DNA from: Candidatus Neomarinimicrobiota bacterium
GTDB lineage: Bacteria; Fidelibacterota; UBA2242; B5-G15
Assembly: GCA_017656425.1 (NCBI GenBank)
Contig: JACDNV010000003.1
Location: forward strand, 166,294 to 230,293
DNA length: 64,000 nt
Direction of reading: 5' to 3'
Part shown: positions 47,567-56,656 of the stretch, in pieces
Position numbering within the stretch: position 1 is the first letter of the stretch
Layout: the number at the start of each line of letters is the position of its first letter
Program-made: the position numbers and the translations under genes
Notes under the pieces: generated by a model
Seen by the model: the letters and a program-made list of their open reading frames with translations, nothing else
What the model was told of the DNA's origin: nothing
The model's database searches: none

Positions 47567-47800
47567 CTAATAATAACATAAAATCAGGTATTTGTAAAGG
47601 ATTTTGAATTAAATTATTTAATTACTCAATATTTTTTAATCTAAATTCAGAACAAGTTGCCTGAAAAAATAGCATTTGATACTTTGCTGATATAAATAAA
47701 AAATTTATCAGCAACACTACTCTCCATTTGTATGAGCTCTCTGAGGGAAAGTAGTATATATAATATTATCAATTTTATAATACACAAATCCTGAAAGTTC

Positions 47801-47970
47801 ATGAAAAAAATTTTAGCAATAATTTTAATATATATTTCTTTAAGTAGCTGACTATGGGCGTTACGAGTTTTAATCATATAGGATTTACATCGCGATAGTT
47901 ACTATCATACGAAGGATCACTATGAAAAATGGATGTTTTTCGCTGGGAATGGCCGGAAAATTCTTGTGAA
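47801..47970 (+). pseudogene. Possible decayed small lipoprotein gene or leader peptide
   Basis: From the ATG at 47801 the frame encodes MKKILAIILIYISLSS and meets TGA at 47849, exactly where a lipobox Cys would be expected. The same frame runs on through a second stop (TAG) to a Tyr/His/Trp-rich stretch (DSYYHTKDHYEKWMFF) and ends in a TGA. This pattern is what a small lipoprotein pseudogene would leave. A 16-residue leader peptide or chance are also possible. Confidence 0.3.
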
Positions 47971-47973
47971 AAC

Positions 47974-48000
47974 TTGACAAATGTTCAGGATATATATAAA
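47974..48000 (+). promoter_or_regulatory. Candidate promoter for rplU-rpmA
   Basis: A perfect TTGACA (47974-47979) is followed by TATAAA (47995-48000) at a 15-base spacing. A 17-base spacing would read TAAATT. The rplU ATG is at 48030 with AAGGAG close before it. The spacing is slightly short but the hexamers are good. Confidence 0.5.
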
Positions 48001-48029
48001 TTCGAAGCCTGAAAAATTGAGAAGGAGAT

Positions 48030-48440
48030 ATGGAAAGAAAAACATATGCAATAGCTGAAATAGCTGGAAAACAGGTAATATTAGAACAAAATAAAGATTT
48101 AACAGTTCCCAAATTAGACCTGGAGCCAGGAAATAAATTGATAATAGACAAAATACTATATTATAAAAATGATGAAACAATAGAAATTGGTACTCCGTAT
48201 ATTGAGGGAATGAAATTTGAAGCAATTGTAAAAGAGCATTTTAGAGACAACAAAGTGATAGTATTTAAAAAGAAAAGAAGAAAAGGATACAAGGTAAAAA
48301 AGGGACATCGCCAGGAATATACAATAATACATATAGACAAACTTGAATCATCACCTATAACTAAAAAGCAAACAACAAAACAAAAGGTTCAAACTTCAAA
48401 AGTAAAAGATTCTAAAGAGGAGACTAGCAATGGCACATAA
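48030..48440 (+). CDS. rplU: 50S ribosomal protein L21
   Basis: This is L21 with 136 residues, about 30 longer than E. coli L21. The core (about 1-105) starts [19 protein letters not shown], and [20 protein letters not shown] (about 85-104) is the L21 signature. The C-terminal extension ([18 protein letters not shown] in part) is Lys/Thr/Ser-rich and probably disordered. It overlaps rpmA by 11 bp, the usual rplU-rpmA order. Confidence 0.96.
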   Translation: MERKTYAIAEIAGKQVILEQNKDLTVPKLDLEPGNKLIIDKILYYKNDETIEIGTPYIEGMKFEAIVKEHFRDNKVIVFKKKRRKGYKVKKGHRQEYTIIHIDKLESSPITKKQTTKQKVQTSKVKDSKEETSNGT

Positions 48441-48684
48441 AAAAGGAGTAGGTAGCTCCAAAAATGGGCGTGAAAGCCACTCGAAACGATTGGGGGTAAA
48501 ACGCTTTGGGAGTCAATACGTCACTGCAGGAACAATCCTTGTACGTCAGCGAGGGACGAAGTTTCATCCAGGTAAAAACGTTGGAAAAGGTGGCGACGAT
48601 ACACTATTCGCTCTGACCAATGGAATTGTCCAGTTTGAGAAGAAAAACAAAAATAAAAGATTTATTCACGTCATTCCAAATTAA
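48430..48684 (+). CDS. rpmA: 50S ribosomal protein L27
   Basis: This is a standard 84-residue L27: [21 protein letters not shown] (in parts), [17 protein letters not shown] and the Arg/Lys-rich core [19 protein letters not shown]. Its N-terminal tail reaches the peptidyl-transferase centre. The mature protein begins directly with AHKKG after Met, with no Firmicutes-type cleaved extension. Confidence 0.98.
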   Translation: MAHKKGVGSSKNGRESHSKRLGVKRFGSQYVTAGTILVRQRGTKFHPGKNVGKGGDDTLFALTNGIVQFEKKNKNKRFIHVIPN

Positions 48685-48827
48685 CCATATATAACTCTGA
48701 ACAAGATTTTACTTATCAATTAAAGACTAAATAATCTAGCTTTACTGGTTTCCGTGTAGTTGCACCTTATGAAATTAATATATTTTATTCTGAATATTTT
48801 CTAATTAATAAAAAATTTTCTGTCCCA

Positions 48828-49088
<261 letters not shown>

Positions 49089-49167
49089 TTATTTTTCAAT
49101 ATTTAACTATTTTAACTTAGATTATCAAACTGTAGTAGCGGAGTTTTTTTAAAACGAGGAATTAATA

Positions 49168-50439
49168 ATGCAGGAAAATCAAAAAGGTCCCAGATATGAT
49201 TTGAATAATCCGATTTACCGATGGCTAATACTAATAATGCTAAGCTTTGCTATGTTCGGTAATTATTATGTGTACGATTCCATTAGTCCTTTAGCTGACT
49301 TACTAAAAAAACAGCTGGGTTTTACAGACAGAAACATTGGTCTTCTTAACATGGTCTACAGCCTTCCCAATATAATTTTTGTACTAATAGGAGGTATGAT
49401 AATAGACTATCTTGGCACACGTAAATCAGCTTTGATTTTTTCTATTACATGTATGATGGGAAGTCTACTCACAACTTTCAGTGGCGGAAATTTAACAGTA
49501 ATGGCTACAGGAAGACTTATTTTTGGTCTCGGAGCAGAAACTCTAATCGTAACTATTACAACAATTCTTGCAAAATGGTTCAAAGGAAAGGAACTCTCTT
49601 TTGCATTTGGCTTAAACCTAACTATAGCAAGACTGGGTAGCTTTGCAGCATTGAATTCTCCTACCTGGGCAAAATCCCTCTACAACACCTGGAAAGGACC
49701 CTTAATTATCTCTACAGCCGGAGCTGGTTTATCTGTTCTGGCACTTATTTTATATGTTCTAATGGAAATAAGTACACAGCGGAAGTTCCAGCTAGGACCA
49801 GAACCAAAACAGGACAAGATTGATTTTAGGAGTATAGCATCCTTCGGGCGACCGTATTGGTACATCACAATTCTATGTGTAACATTCTACTCTGGCATTT
49901 TCCCTTTTCAAACTTTTGCAATAAAATTTTTTATTGAACACCACCATCTATCCCGTCAGGTTGCAGGCTTTGCCTCCAGTGTAATCACACTAGCCGCAAT
50001 GATCGGTACTCCTATATTTGGCTTGTATATTGATAAGTTTGGAAAAAGAGCGTCTGTGATGATAATAGGTTCATTACTCATCATACCCGTTTACTTATTA
50101 CTCGTTCATACAAAAATACATCCAATTTTCTTAACATTCATAATGGGCATAGCATTTTCACTTGTACCCGCTGCCATGTGGCCATCAGTAGCATTAATTG
50201 TGAAACAGCAAAATCTTGGTACGGCTTACGGTCTAATGACAATGATTCAAAATATAGGACTTACTGCTTTCAATTACATTATTGGTTTGGCGAACGATAT
50301 AAGTACATCTGATGGGGTTACAGATTATAGACTTGGAATGTATATATTTTCAATAACTGGTATTACTGCACTTATTTTTGCATTCCTCCTAAGAGCTGAA
50401 AAAACGGCTAAGGAAGTACTTGAAAAATCTCGTATGTAG
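49168..50439 (+). CDS. MFS transporter
   Basis: This 423-residue protein has 12 predicted TM helices in two six-helix halves separated by a cytosolic loop (about 200-225). The loop 2-3 motif is present as GGMIIDYLGTRKSALI (about 76-91), with a second version, GLYIDKFGKRASVM, in the C-half. GAGLSVLALILYV and GRLIFGLGAETLI also fit MFS. Sequence alone does not give the substrate. GAGGA eight bases before the ATG fixes the start. It is 71 bp upstream of rarA. Confidence 0.9.
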   Translation: MQENQKGPRYDLNNPIYRWLILIMLSFAMFGNYYVYDSISPLADLLKKQLGFTDRNIGLLNMVYSLPNIIFVLIGGMIIDYLGTRKSALIFSITCMMGSLLTTFSGGNLTVMATGRLIFGLGAETLIVTITTILAKWFKGKELSFAFGLNLTIARLGSFAALNSPTWAKSLYNTWKGPLIISTAGAGLSVLALILYVLMEISTQRKFQLGPEPKQDKIDFRSIASFGRPYWYITILCVTFYSGIFPFQTFAIKFFIEHHHLSRQVAGFASSVITLAAMIGTPIFGLYIDKFGKRASVMIIGSLLIIPVYLLLVHTKIHPIFLTFIMGIAFSLVPAAMWPSVALIVKQQNLGTAYGLMTMIQNIGLTAFNYIIGLANDISTSDGVTDYRLGMYIFSITGITALIFAFLLRAEKTAKEVLEKSRM

Positions 50440-50510
50440 AACATTAGAAAAAGAAATTATTATAATCACTGTATTTAGAATTTGAATATGAGAAACTATT
50501 AAAATAGCCT

Positions 50511-51845
50511 ATGGACCTTTTTAAAAAAGAAAATTCAAATCAAGAACTCCTGCCTCCACTTGCAGAACGCGTTAGACCTACAACATTAGAAGATTTCATA
50601 GGGCAGGAGCATATAGCTGGTGAAGATAAAATATTATCTAAAGCACTTAAAAGTGGTAATATTTTTTCTATGATACTATGGGGACCACCTGGCTCTGGCA
50701 AGACAACACTTGCAAAAATTATAGCTAAAAATATAAAAGCAAAACTATACGAAATAAGTGCTGTATCAAGTGGGGTAAATGAAATTAGGAAGATTATCGA
50801 AAATGCCAAATATAATAGATCACACGGGTTTAGAACCATACTTTTTATTGATGAAATTCACAGATTCAACAAAGCGCAACAGGACGCATTGTTACATGCG
50901 GTTGAAGAGGGTAAAATAATATTAATTGGTGCTACAACTGAAAATCCATCATTTGAAGTAATACCGCCTTTGATTTCGCGGTGCAGAGTGCTAAAACTAA
51001 ACCCTCTCAGCATAGAGAATCTGGAAAAAATATTTTACAACGCCATAAGTAAAGATATAATTTTGAGCAAATATAAAATTGATATAAGCAAGGAAAATCT
51101 CAAATTCCTATTAATAAATTCAACCGGAGATGCGAGAAAACTACTGAACATTATTGAAACTGTGTATTTTTTGATCAATCCTGGAGGTTCCAAAAGTTTT
51201 GAAATCACAAAAGAATTAATAGTCGAGGCTCTTCAGCAAAGAAAAACATTATATGACAAGAAAGGTGATTATCACTACGATACAATATCTGCATTTATCA
51301 AAAGCATTAGAGGTAGCGATCCTGATGCTGCTATATACTGGCTTGCAGTTATGCTGGAAGGAGGGGAAGATGTTTTATTTATTGCTCGCAGACTTATTAT
51401 TTTAGCAAGTGAAGATATAGGGAACGCTGACCCAAATGCTTTAAATGTGGCTGTATCGGGGTACAATGCCGTTCATTTCATTGGAATGCCAGAAGCGGCT
51501 ATTGTACTGGCTCAAGTAACTACATACCTGGCATCTGCACCAAAAAGCAATGCATCATACCTTGCAATCAATAGGGCTATTGAAGATGTAAAAAAAAGTG
51601 ACATGCCAAATGTACCTCTACACCTGAGGAACGCACCTACAAATCTCATGAAGTCCCTTGGATATGGCATTAACTATAAATATCCCCATGACTATGGCGG
51701 ACATTTTGTAAAGGAAAATTACTTCCCAGAGAATACTGAACCTAAAAACTACTATCAACCATCAGAAGAGGGATATGAAAAGTTTATCAAAGAGAGACTA
51801 TTAAAACTCTGGCCTGATAGATCCACAAAAAATGAAAAAAAATAA
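50511..51845 (+). CDS. rarA: Replication-associated recombination protein A (AAA+ ATPase)
   Basis: This 444-residue RarA/MgsA has the N-terminal LPPLAERVRPTTLEDFIGQEH (in parts), Walker A ILWGPPGSGKTTLAKII (about 55-71), Walker B TILFIDEIHRFNKAQQDALL (about 103-122), sensor 1 GATTENPSFEV and the C-terminal tetramerisation domain (RNAPTNLMKSLGYGINYKYPHDYGG, in parts). It works at stalled forks. Its last 14 bp overlap the start of the lptD-like gene, an unusual pairing. Confidence 0.96.
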   Translation: MDLFKKENSNQELLPPLAERVRPTTLEDFIGQEHIAGEDKILSKALKSGNIFSMILWGPPGSGKTTLAKIIAKNIKAKLYEISAVSSGVNEIRKIIENAKYNRSHGFRTILFIDEIHRFNKAQQDALLHAVEEGKIILIGATTENPSFEVIPPLISRCRVLKLNPLSIENLEKIFYNAISKDIILSKYKIDISKENLKFLLINSTGDARKLLNIIETVYFLINPGGSKSFEITKELIVEALQQRKTLYDKKGDYHYDTISAFIKSIRGSDPDAAIYWLAVMLEGGEDVLFIARRLIILASEDIGNADPNALNVAVSGYNAVHFIGMPEAAIVLAQVTTYLASAPKSNASYLAINRAIEDVKKSDMPNVPLHLRNAPTNLMKSLGYGINYKYPHDYGGHFVKENYFPENTEPKNYYQPSEEGYEKFIKERLLKLWPDRSTKNEKK

Positions 51846-54800
51846 ATTTTTCACAATTTTATTAATACTGCTATTTTTATCTTTTACAACCCCAAGAGAT
51901 AAAATAGAATTAATACATGCAGATAGGTTATCACAAAAAATAATTAACGACGTATTGATTAAAATTCTTGAGGGTAATGTTGAGTTGAGAAAAGATAAAA
52001 TAATTTTAAAATGTAAAAAAATTACGTGGTATGAAAATCAGAACTTCCTCATTCTTGAAGACAGTATTTTAATAAAAGATGACAAGAATATTCTAAAAAG
52101 CGAGGTGGTGGAATATTACACCGAAAAAGAAGTAATAAAAGCATTTAAAAATCCGATTTTAATAAGTGAGGATAATCGATTAACCGCAGATACTATTATA
52201 TATTTTTTAGAAGAAAAGGTTGCCAAAGCAGAGGGCAACGTTAAAATCGAGAATAAAAACAGAATAATAACTACAAATTTTATCGAATACTATACTCAAG
52301 AAAAATTGGCTAAGTCTAATACGGAAACCCACTTATTAGACACTGATCGCAATACCCATTTGATATCGGATAGTCTGGTCTACAATTACATCAATAAGAC
52401 AATACAGGCATACAAAAATCCAATCCTAATCAAGCTTGACTCCTTGGGCAACCAGGTGTTTCGTTTAAATGCTCAATTTATAGAAGGTAATGAAGATAGC
52501 AATCGCTTCACTTCATTCAAAAATGTAAAAATAATTAAGGATAATATTGTCTCCACCTGTGATACCGCAGAATATTATGGGGAAATTGAAAAGGCTGTAT
52601 TAAAAGGTAATCCATTGATAAGGCAAAAGAGACGACTAATAGAAGGTGATATTATAAATTTTTATCTACAAAAAAATAAAATTCATAAAATAATTGCCAG
52701 AGATGACGCATCAATAGAGTCAAAAGGCTTTGCTTACCTTCCATCAAAAGGTGATACGCTGACTGAAAGGGATACAGTAACTACCTATGATAAACTTTCT
52801 GGTGAAAAAATTGAAATATTTCTTAAAGGAAATAAGCTTGATTCGGTGATCGTAAAAACTATGGCAATAAGTTATTTTAATATAACTGAAGACAGTGTGA
52901 TTAAAGGATTAAACGTAACTTCTGGCGATTCTATTATTATAAAAATAAAAGATGACACTGTTGATAGAATCTGGGTAATGGGTGGTTGTCAGGGTAACTT
53001 CACTCCCCATGAAACAAATGAACAGGTTGATACTACTGTATACTATTATGCGAATAAAATATACCACACTTTAAACAACAGAATTTCCATCCTTTCGCAA
53101 AATGCAAGAATGATATATGGGGATATGACACTTGAAGCTGGTGAGATAAAAATTGACTGGGATAATAATCTTCTTACCGCCTATCCTATTTATAGTGATT
53201 CCACCGATACATTAACCAATATACCAACATTTGTTCAAAAAGGACAGGAACCCATCTACGGAGAAATATTGAACTATAATATTAAAACACAAAAGGGGAA
53301 AGTTATCAAAGGCAGAGCTAAAATGGCTGAGGGGTTCTATTCTGGTGAAAAAATCAATAAAGAGGGGAAAAACATCTTCTACGTATCAAGTGGATATTAC
53401 ACCACCTGTGATCTAGAAAAAAATCCACATTTCTATTTTAAAAGTAAAAAAATGAAAATAATCCATAGAGATAAAGTTATTGCGAAACCAATTATATTAT
53501 ATATACACAATATCCCCTTATTAGGAATTCCATTTGGAGTTTTCCCTGATAAAAAGGGAAAACGGCATAGCGGATGGATAATGCCAAGTTATGGGGAAAG
53601 TGCAAATACAGGTGGTTTTATAAGAGGTCTTGGGTATTACTGGGCGGTCAATGATTATTTTGATGCAAAAATCACAACAAATTTCTACGATAAATATGGC
53701 ATAACAACGGAGTTACTTCTGCGATATGCAGTTCGTTATAAAATAAAATTAAGTAGCATAGATTTAATGTACACAAATAATTTTCTATCATATTTCCCTG
53801 AAAGGAAATGGAGCATACGAATTTCCCATCACCAGGTCCTTTCACCAACTTCATCATTAATTATCAATGGCATGTTTGTCAATGACGACAGCTATTATAA
53901 AAAATATTCGCTTGATAAAAATCGTCGCTTGCAACAAAATATTGTCAGTAATGCAACTTACAGCAAAAGATGGACAGGAACACCTTTTTCTCTTTCTGCC
54001 AACCTGAGAGAAGAAAGATATCTGCTTGCTAAGGAAAAAATTAAAAAACCACCATCCGGTACTAGGCAGCGGATAAATTACATCAGAAGAAACCTTCCAA
54101 ATATTTCTTTAAACTATAATTCTACACAATTAGTGAAAGGTGGTAAAACTGCAACAGGTAAATGGTACAATAACATTTATCTCTCATTTAATACTAAACT
54201 TAGAAGCTACAAGAACGTCTATTATGAGTCGGTCGAAGCAGATTCTGCTTATATCTGGAGAGAAAGAATAGAAAAATCCGGCTATCTTAACACTAATGCT
54301 TCTCTCAGCAGTTCTCAAAAGATATTCAAATATATATCAACAAACCAATCTATCTCATTAAAATTCGATATAACTCCAGAATATTACCTACCATTATTAG
54401 ACTCGGCCGGGAACTTTTTACACAAGGACGGAAAAATTGTATCAAGAAAAGTAACAAACAATAAAGCACGTCTATGGGGTAGTATGTCATTTGGCGCTTC
54501 AACAAAGCTATATGGGATATTCCCCTATCGCATAGGTCCTATAAGAGCTATAAGACATATTATAACTCCAGGGATGAGTTTCTCATATACTCCCGATTTT
54601 TCAAAGGAATTTTTTGGGATAAATCCAGGCTATTTTAAAATAGACAAATCTTTGAATAAGTTTGATATATTTTCATCAACTCCAATCGGTCCCACACCTT
54701 CTCGTGAAACAAAATCACTTAATTTCTCACTTTCAAATTTATTTCAGGGTAAAATCAAGAGAAATGATAAAGAAGATGTAGTAGAATTACTAACCACAAG

Positions 54801-55470
54801 TACAAGCGGGAGTTACAACTTCACTGCTGACAGCCTGAAACTATCTCAAATATCAACTTCCATTAGATCTGATTTAACGAAAAAATTAAATCTAAACATT
54901 TCATTGACGCATGATTTATACAAATATGAAAACAAACGTATAAATAAAATCAACACTAATAGATATGGTGTACCTATGCCTAGGCTAACACAGCTAAATG
55001 TTTCTTCCTCATTTAAATTTTCTGATGTTACATTTGAAGGTCTTAAAAGCAATTATGATAAAGAAGATACTGCAATTACATCTTTAGACACTTCTGGTGC
55101 TGGAAACTTAACGAAAGTTGACTCAAAAAGTAATAAACTTTTTAACGCCAATTTTCATTTGAAATTCTCTTTAAATAAATTTAACCCAAATAATCCAATA
55201 AAAAGGTTCTGGTTATCTGGTAATATAAGTTTTAAAATATTTAATAAATGGAGAGTAGGATATTCAACCGATATAGACTTGGTAAACAAAAAATTTGTGA
55301 GTCATAGCATACAAATATCGAGAGACCTGCATTGCTGGGAATTTTATTTCAGCTGGGTACCGACAGGTTATGGCAAACAATATTATTTAAGAATAAATGT
55401 TAAATCATCAACTTTACGTGATTTAAAATATGAAGAAAGAGGTGGAAGACTGCGTTCATATGGTTTATAA
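51832..55470 (+). CDS. lptD: LptD-like outer-membrane LPS assembly protein with extended OstA region
   Basis: This 1212-residue protein starts with a signal peptide (about 20 residues). Residues 25-520 repeat the OstA/LptA jelly-roll pattern (e.g. ILEGNVELRKDKIIL, VAKAEGNVKIE, GEKIEIFLKGNKLDSVIV), more copies than a standard LptD. The LptD family stretch YYTTCDLEKNPH (about 520-531) and YIHNIPLLGIPFGVFP follow. The rest (about 560-1212) is beta-strand rich and ends with LHCWEFYFSWVPTGYGKQYY, a barrel-closing type sequence. It would insert LPS in the outer leaflet. E. coli LptD is 784 residues; this is far longer. Confidence 0.88.
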   Translation: MKKNKFFTILLILLFLSFTTPRDKIELIHADRLSQKIINDVLIKILEGNVELRKDKIILKCKKITWYENQNFLILEDSILIKDDKNILKSEVVEYYTEKEVIKAFKNPILISEDNRLTADTIIYFLEEKVAKAEGNVKIENKNRIITTNFIEYYTQEKLAKSNTETHLLDTDRNTHLISDSLVYNYINKTIQAYKNPILIKLDSLGNQVFRLNAQFIEGNEDSNRFTSFKNVKIIKDNIVSTCDTAEYYGEIEKAVLKGNPLIRQKRRLIEGDIINFYLQKNKIHKIIARDDASIESKGFAYLPSKGDTLTERDTVTTYDKLSGEKIEIFLKGNKLDSVIVKTMAISYFNITEDSVIKGLNVTSGDSIIIKIKDDTVDRIWVMGGCQGNFTPHETNEQVDTTVYYYANKIYHTLNNRISILSQNARMIYGDMTLEAGEIKIDWDNNLLTAYPIYSDSTDTLTNIPTFVQKGQEPIYGEILNYNIKTQKGKVIKGRAKMAEGFYSGEKINKEGKNIFYVSSGYYTTCDLEKNPHFYFKSKKMKIIHRDKVIAKPIILYIHNIPLLGIPFGVFPDKKGKRHSGWIMPSYGESANTGGFIRGLGYYWAVNDYFDAKITTNFYDKYGITTELLLRYAVRYKIKLSSIDLMYTNNFLSYFPERKWSIRISHHQVLSPTSSLIINGMFVNDDSYYKKYSLDKNRRLQQNIVSNATYSKRWTGTPFSLSANLREERYLLAKEKIKKPPSGTRQRINYIRRNLPNISLNYNSTQLVKGGKTATGKWYNNIYLSFNTKLRSYKNVYYESVEADSAYIWRERIEKSGYLNTNASLSSSQKIFKYISTNQSISLKFDITPEYYLPLLDSAGNFLHKDGKIVSRKVTNNKARLWGSMSFGASTKLYGIFPYRIGPIRAIRHIITPGMSFSYTPDFSKEFFGINPGYFKIDKSLNKFDIFSSTPIGPTPSRETKSLNFSLSNLFQGKIKRNDKEDVVELLTTSTSGSYNFTADSLKLSQISTSIRSDLTKKLNLNISLTHDLYKYENKRINKINTNRYGVPMPRLTQLNVSSSFKFSDVTFEGLKSNYDKEDTAITSLDTSGAGNLTKVDSKSNKLFNANFHLKFSLNKFNPNNPIKRFWLSGNISFKIFNKWRVGYSTDIDLVNKKFVSHSIQISRDLHCWEFYFSWVPTGYGKQYYLRINVKSSTLRDLKYEERGGRLRSYGL

Positions 55471-55657
55471 CAATAAATACCGGGGCTTTCTTATAATTTA
55501 AAATATTTATACATTGGTTGTAATGTATTGCTATTTGAAGTATAAATTGATAATTAGGAATAAATTTTTAACAAACTATCTTTTATTTGTTGAAATATAT
55601 AGTTAACCAGTTTATATTTAGTAGTAAGAATAAGGAAGAAACTATTGAGATGAAAAA

Positions 55658-56062
55658 ATGACAACAAAAGTGAACTCAGGTAAAAAAAGCAGTGGAAGGC
55701 CTTACGACGCACATTCAGCAGAGGACTGTCCTGAGTGCTCAGGAAAAGTTGTATATCGAAGAAGCTCATATTTTGGGAATAAAATTTACTACAAAGTTTG
55801 CAACAATTGTGGATGGTATAAGGTCATGGATAGGGATTCCTGGATGGAAGCAGTATTTACAAAAGCCGAAAAAACAGAAGAAAAAATAAAAGAGAAAAAA
55901 GAGGAACCAGAGCCTGACAGTGAGACTGCTAAAGTGGATGAAATTGAATCTAGCAAGACCTCAAAAATAGAAGAAGAGCCAGCTAAAGAAAAAGAAGAAA
56001 AGCCAAAAAGAGATAGAGGGGGATATAAATCATCAAAAGCAAAAGAAGAAAACAGCGAATAA
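55658..56062 (+). CDS. Zinc-ribbon protein with charged low-complexity tail
   Basis: In this 134-residue protein of no known family, residues 22-60 form a zinc ribbon: DCPECSGKVVYR and VCNNCGWYKVMD give two CxxC knuckles 22 residues apart. From about residue 70 the chain is almost only Glu, Lys, Ser and Pro. It may bind nucleic acid or protein partners. It stands alone between the LptD-like gene and the next pair. An ATGAAAAAATGA just before its start encodes a three-codon frame, probably meaningless. Confidence 0.65.
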   Translation: MTTKVNSGKKSSGRPYDAHSAEDCPECSGKVVYRRSSYFGNKIYYKVCNNCGWYKVMDRDSWMEAVFTKAEKTEEKIKEKKEEPEPDSETAKVDEIESSKTSKIEEEPAKEKEEKPKRDRGGYKSSKAKEENSE

Positions 56063-56173
56063 AAATCAATTATTTCTCACTTTAATAAACAAAAGTACAA
56101 AACAAATAACGCAATTAGACTTTTGCTATTTAAAAATTTAGTTTTATTTTAATTATAGCTATCAGGAGTTACC

Positions 56174-56647
56174 ATGATGAAGGAAAAATATCCTCTATTT
56201 ACAATCGTTGATAATCCCGATATTAAGAAAATTCTACTTTGCCTACCGGTTGATGAGCTATTCTTTATGAAAGCTTTTGAAAAATTTAAAGACTTAAAGC
56301 TAAAGAACTCCGAGATATATTTTCTCATACATCAATCATTTTTTCATCTTATTAGGGGAGTTGACAGACATTACTTGATTCCCTTAATTGATTATTACCT
56401 CAATCGTAAAGGAATCCCAAACAAAAATTTTTATAAAGAAATAATAAAAGATAAATTCTTCTGTTCTGTTGATCTTAACCTTAAATTCAATATTACCACT
56501 GCAAATATTGTTAAAAATTCGGCATATAATCAAAGAATAGGGAAAAAATTCGACCATTCTTCAAAATATTTCAACATCGAAATAGTCAGTAACAATTCAA
56601 CAAAATTTTATGATAAGGTCATAGAAATTCTAAACAATATAAAATAA
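56174..56647 (+). CDS. Conserved hypothetical protein upstream of a sugar nucleotidyltransferase
   Basis: I do not recognise this 157-residue cytosolic protein. It has an alternating alpha/beta look: KKILLCLPVDELFFMKAFEKF (in parts), SEIYFLIHQSFFHLI, then SVDLNLKFNITTANIVKNS and YNQRIGKKFDHSSKYFNIEIV. The last part recalls the nucleotide-binding half of family 9 glycosyltransferases and the Bacteroidetes DUF6913 group, but this is a weak impression. AGGAG precedes the ATG. It is 9 bp upstream of the GlmU-like gene, so it may act in the same sugar pathway. Confidence 0.6.
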   Translation: MMKEKYPLFTIVDNPDIKKILLCLPVDELFFMKAFEKFKDLKLKNSEIYFLIHQSFFHLIRGVDRHYLIPLIDYYLNRKGIPNKNFYKEIIKDKFFCSVDLNLKFNITTANIVKNSAYNQRIGKKFDHSSKYFNIEIVSNNSTKFYDKVIEILNNIK

Positions 56648-56656
56648 AAGGTAAAA

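Larger units (their letters stand above)
47567..48029. other. Divergent intergenic region between arsR and rplU
   Basis: These 463 bases separate two divergent operons. They hold a possible decayed small lipoprotein gene (47801-47970) and a promoter-like element before rplU, both listed separately. The first part (47567-47780) is AT-rich and holds nothing I recognise. Confidence 0.6.

Noticed and set aside
47647-48225. Minus-strand open frames of 76-101 codons upstream of and across the rplU start
   Set aside because: They run antisense through the rplU promoter and first codons, with no ribosome sites and no protein-like composition.
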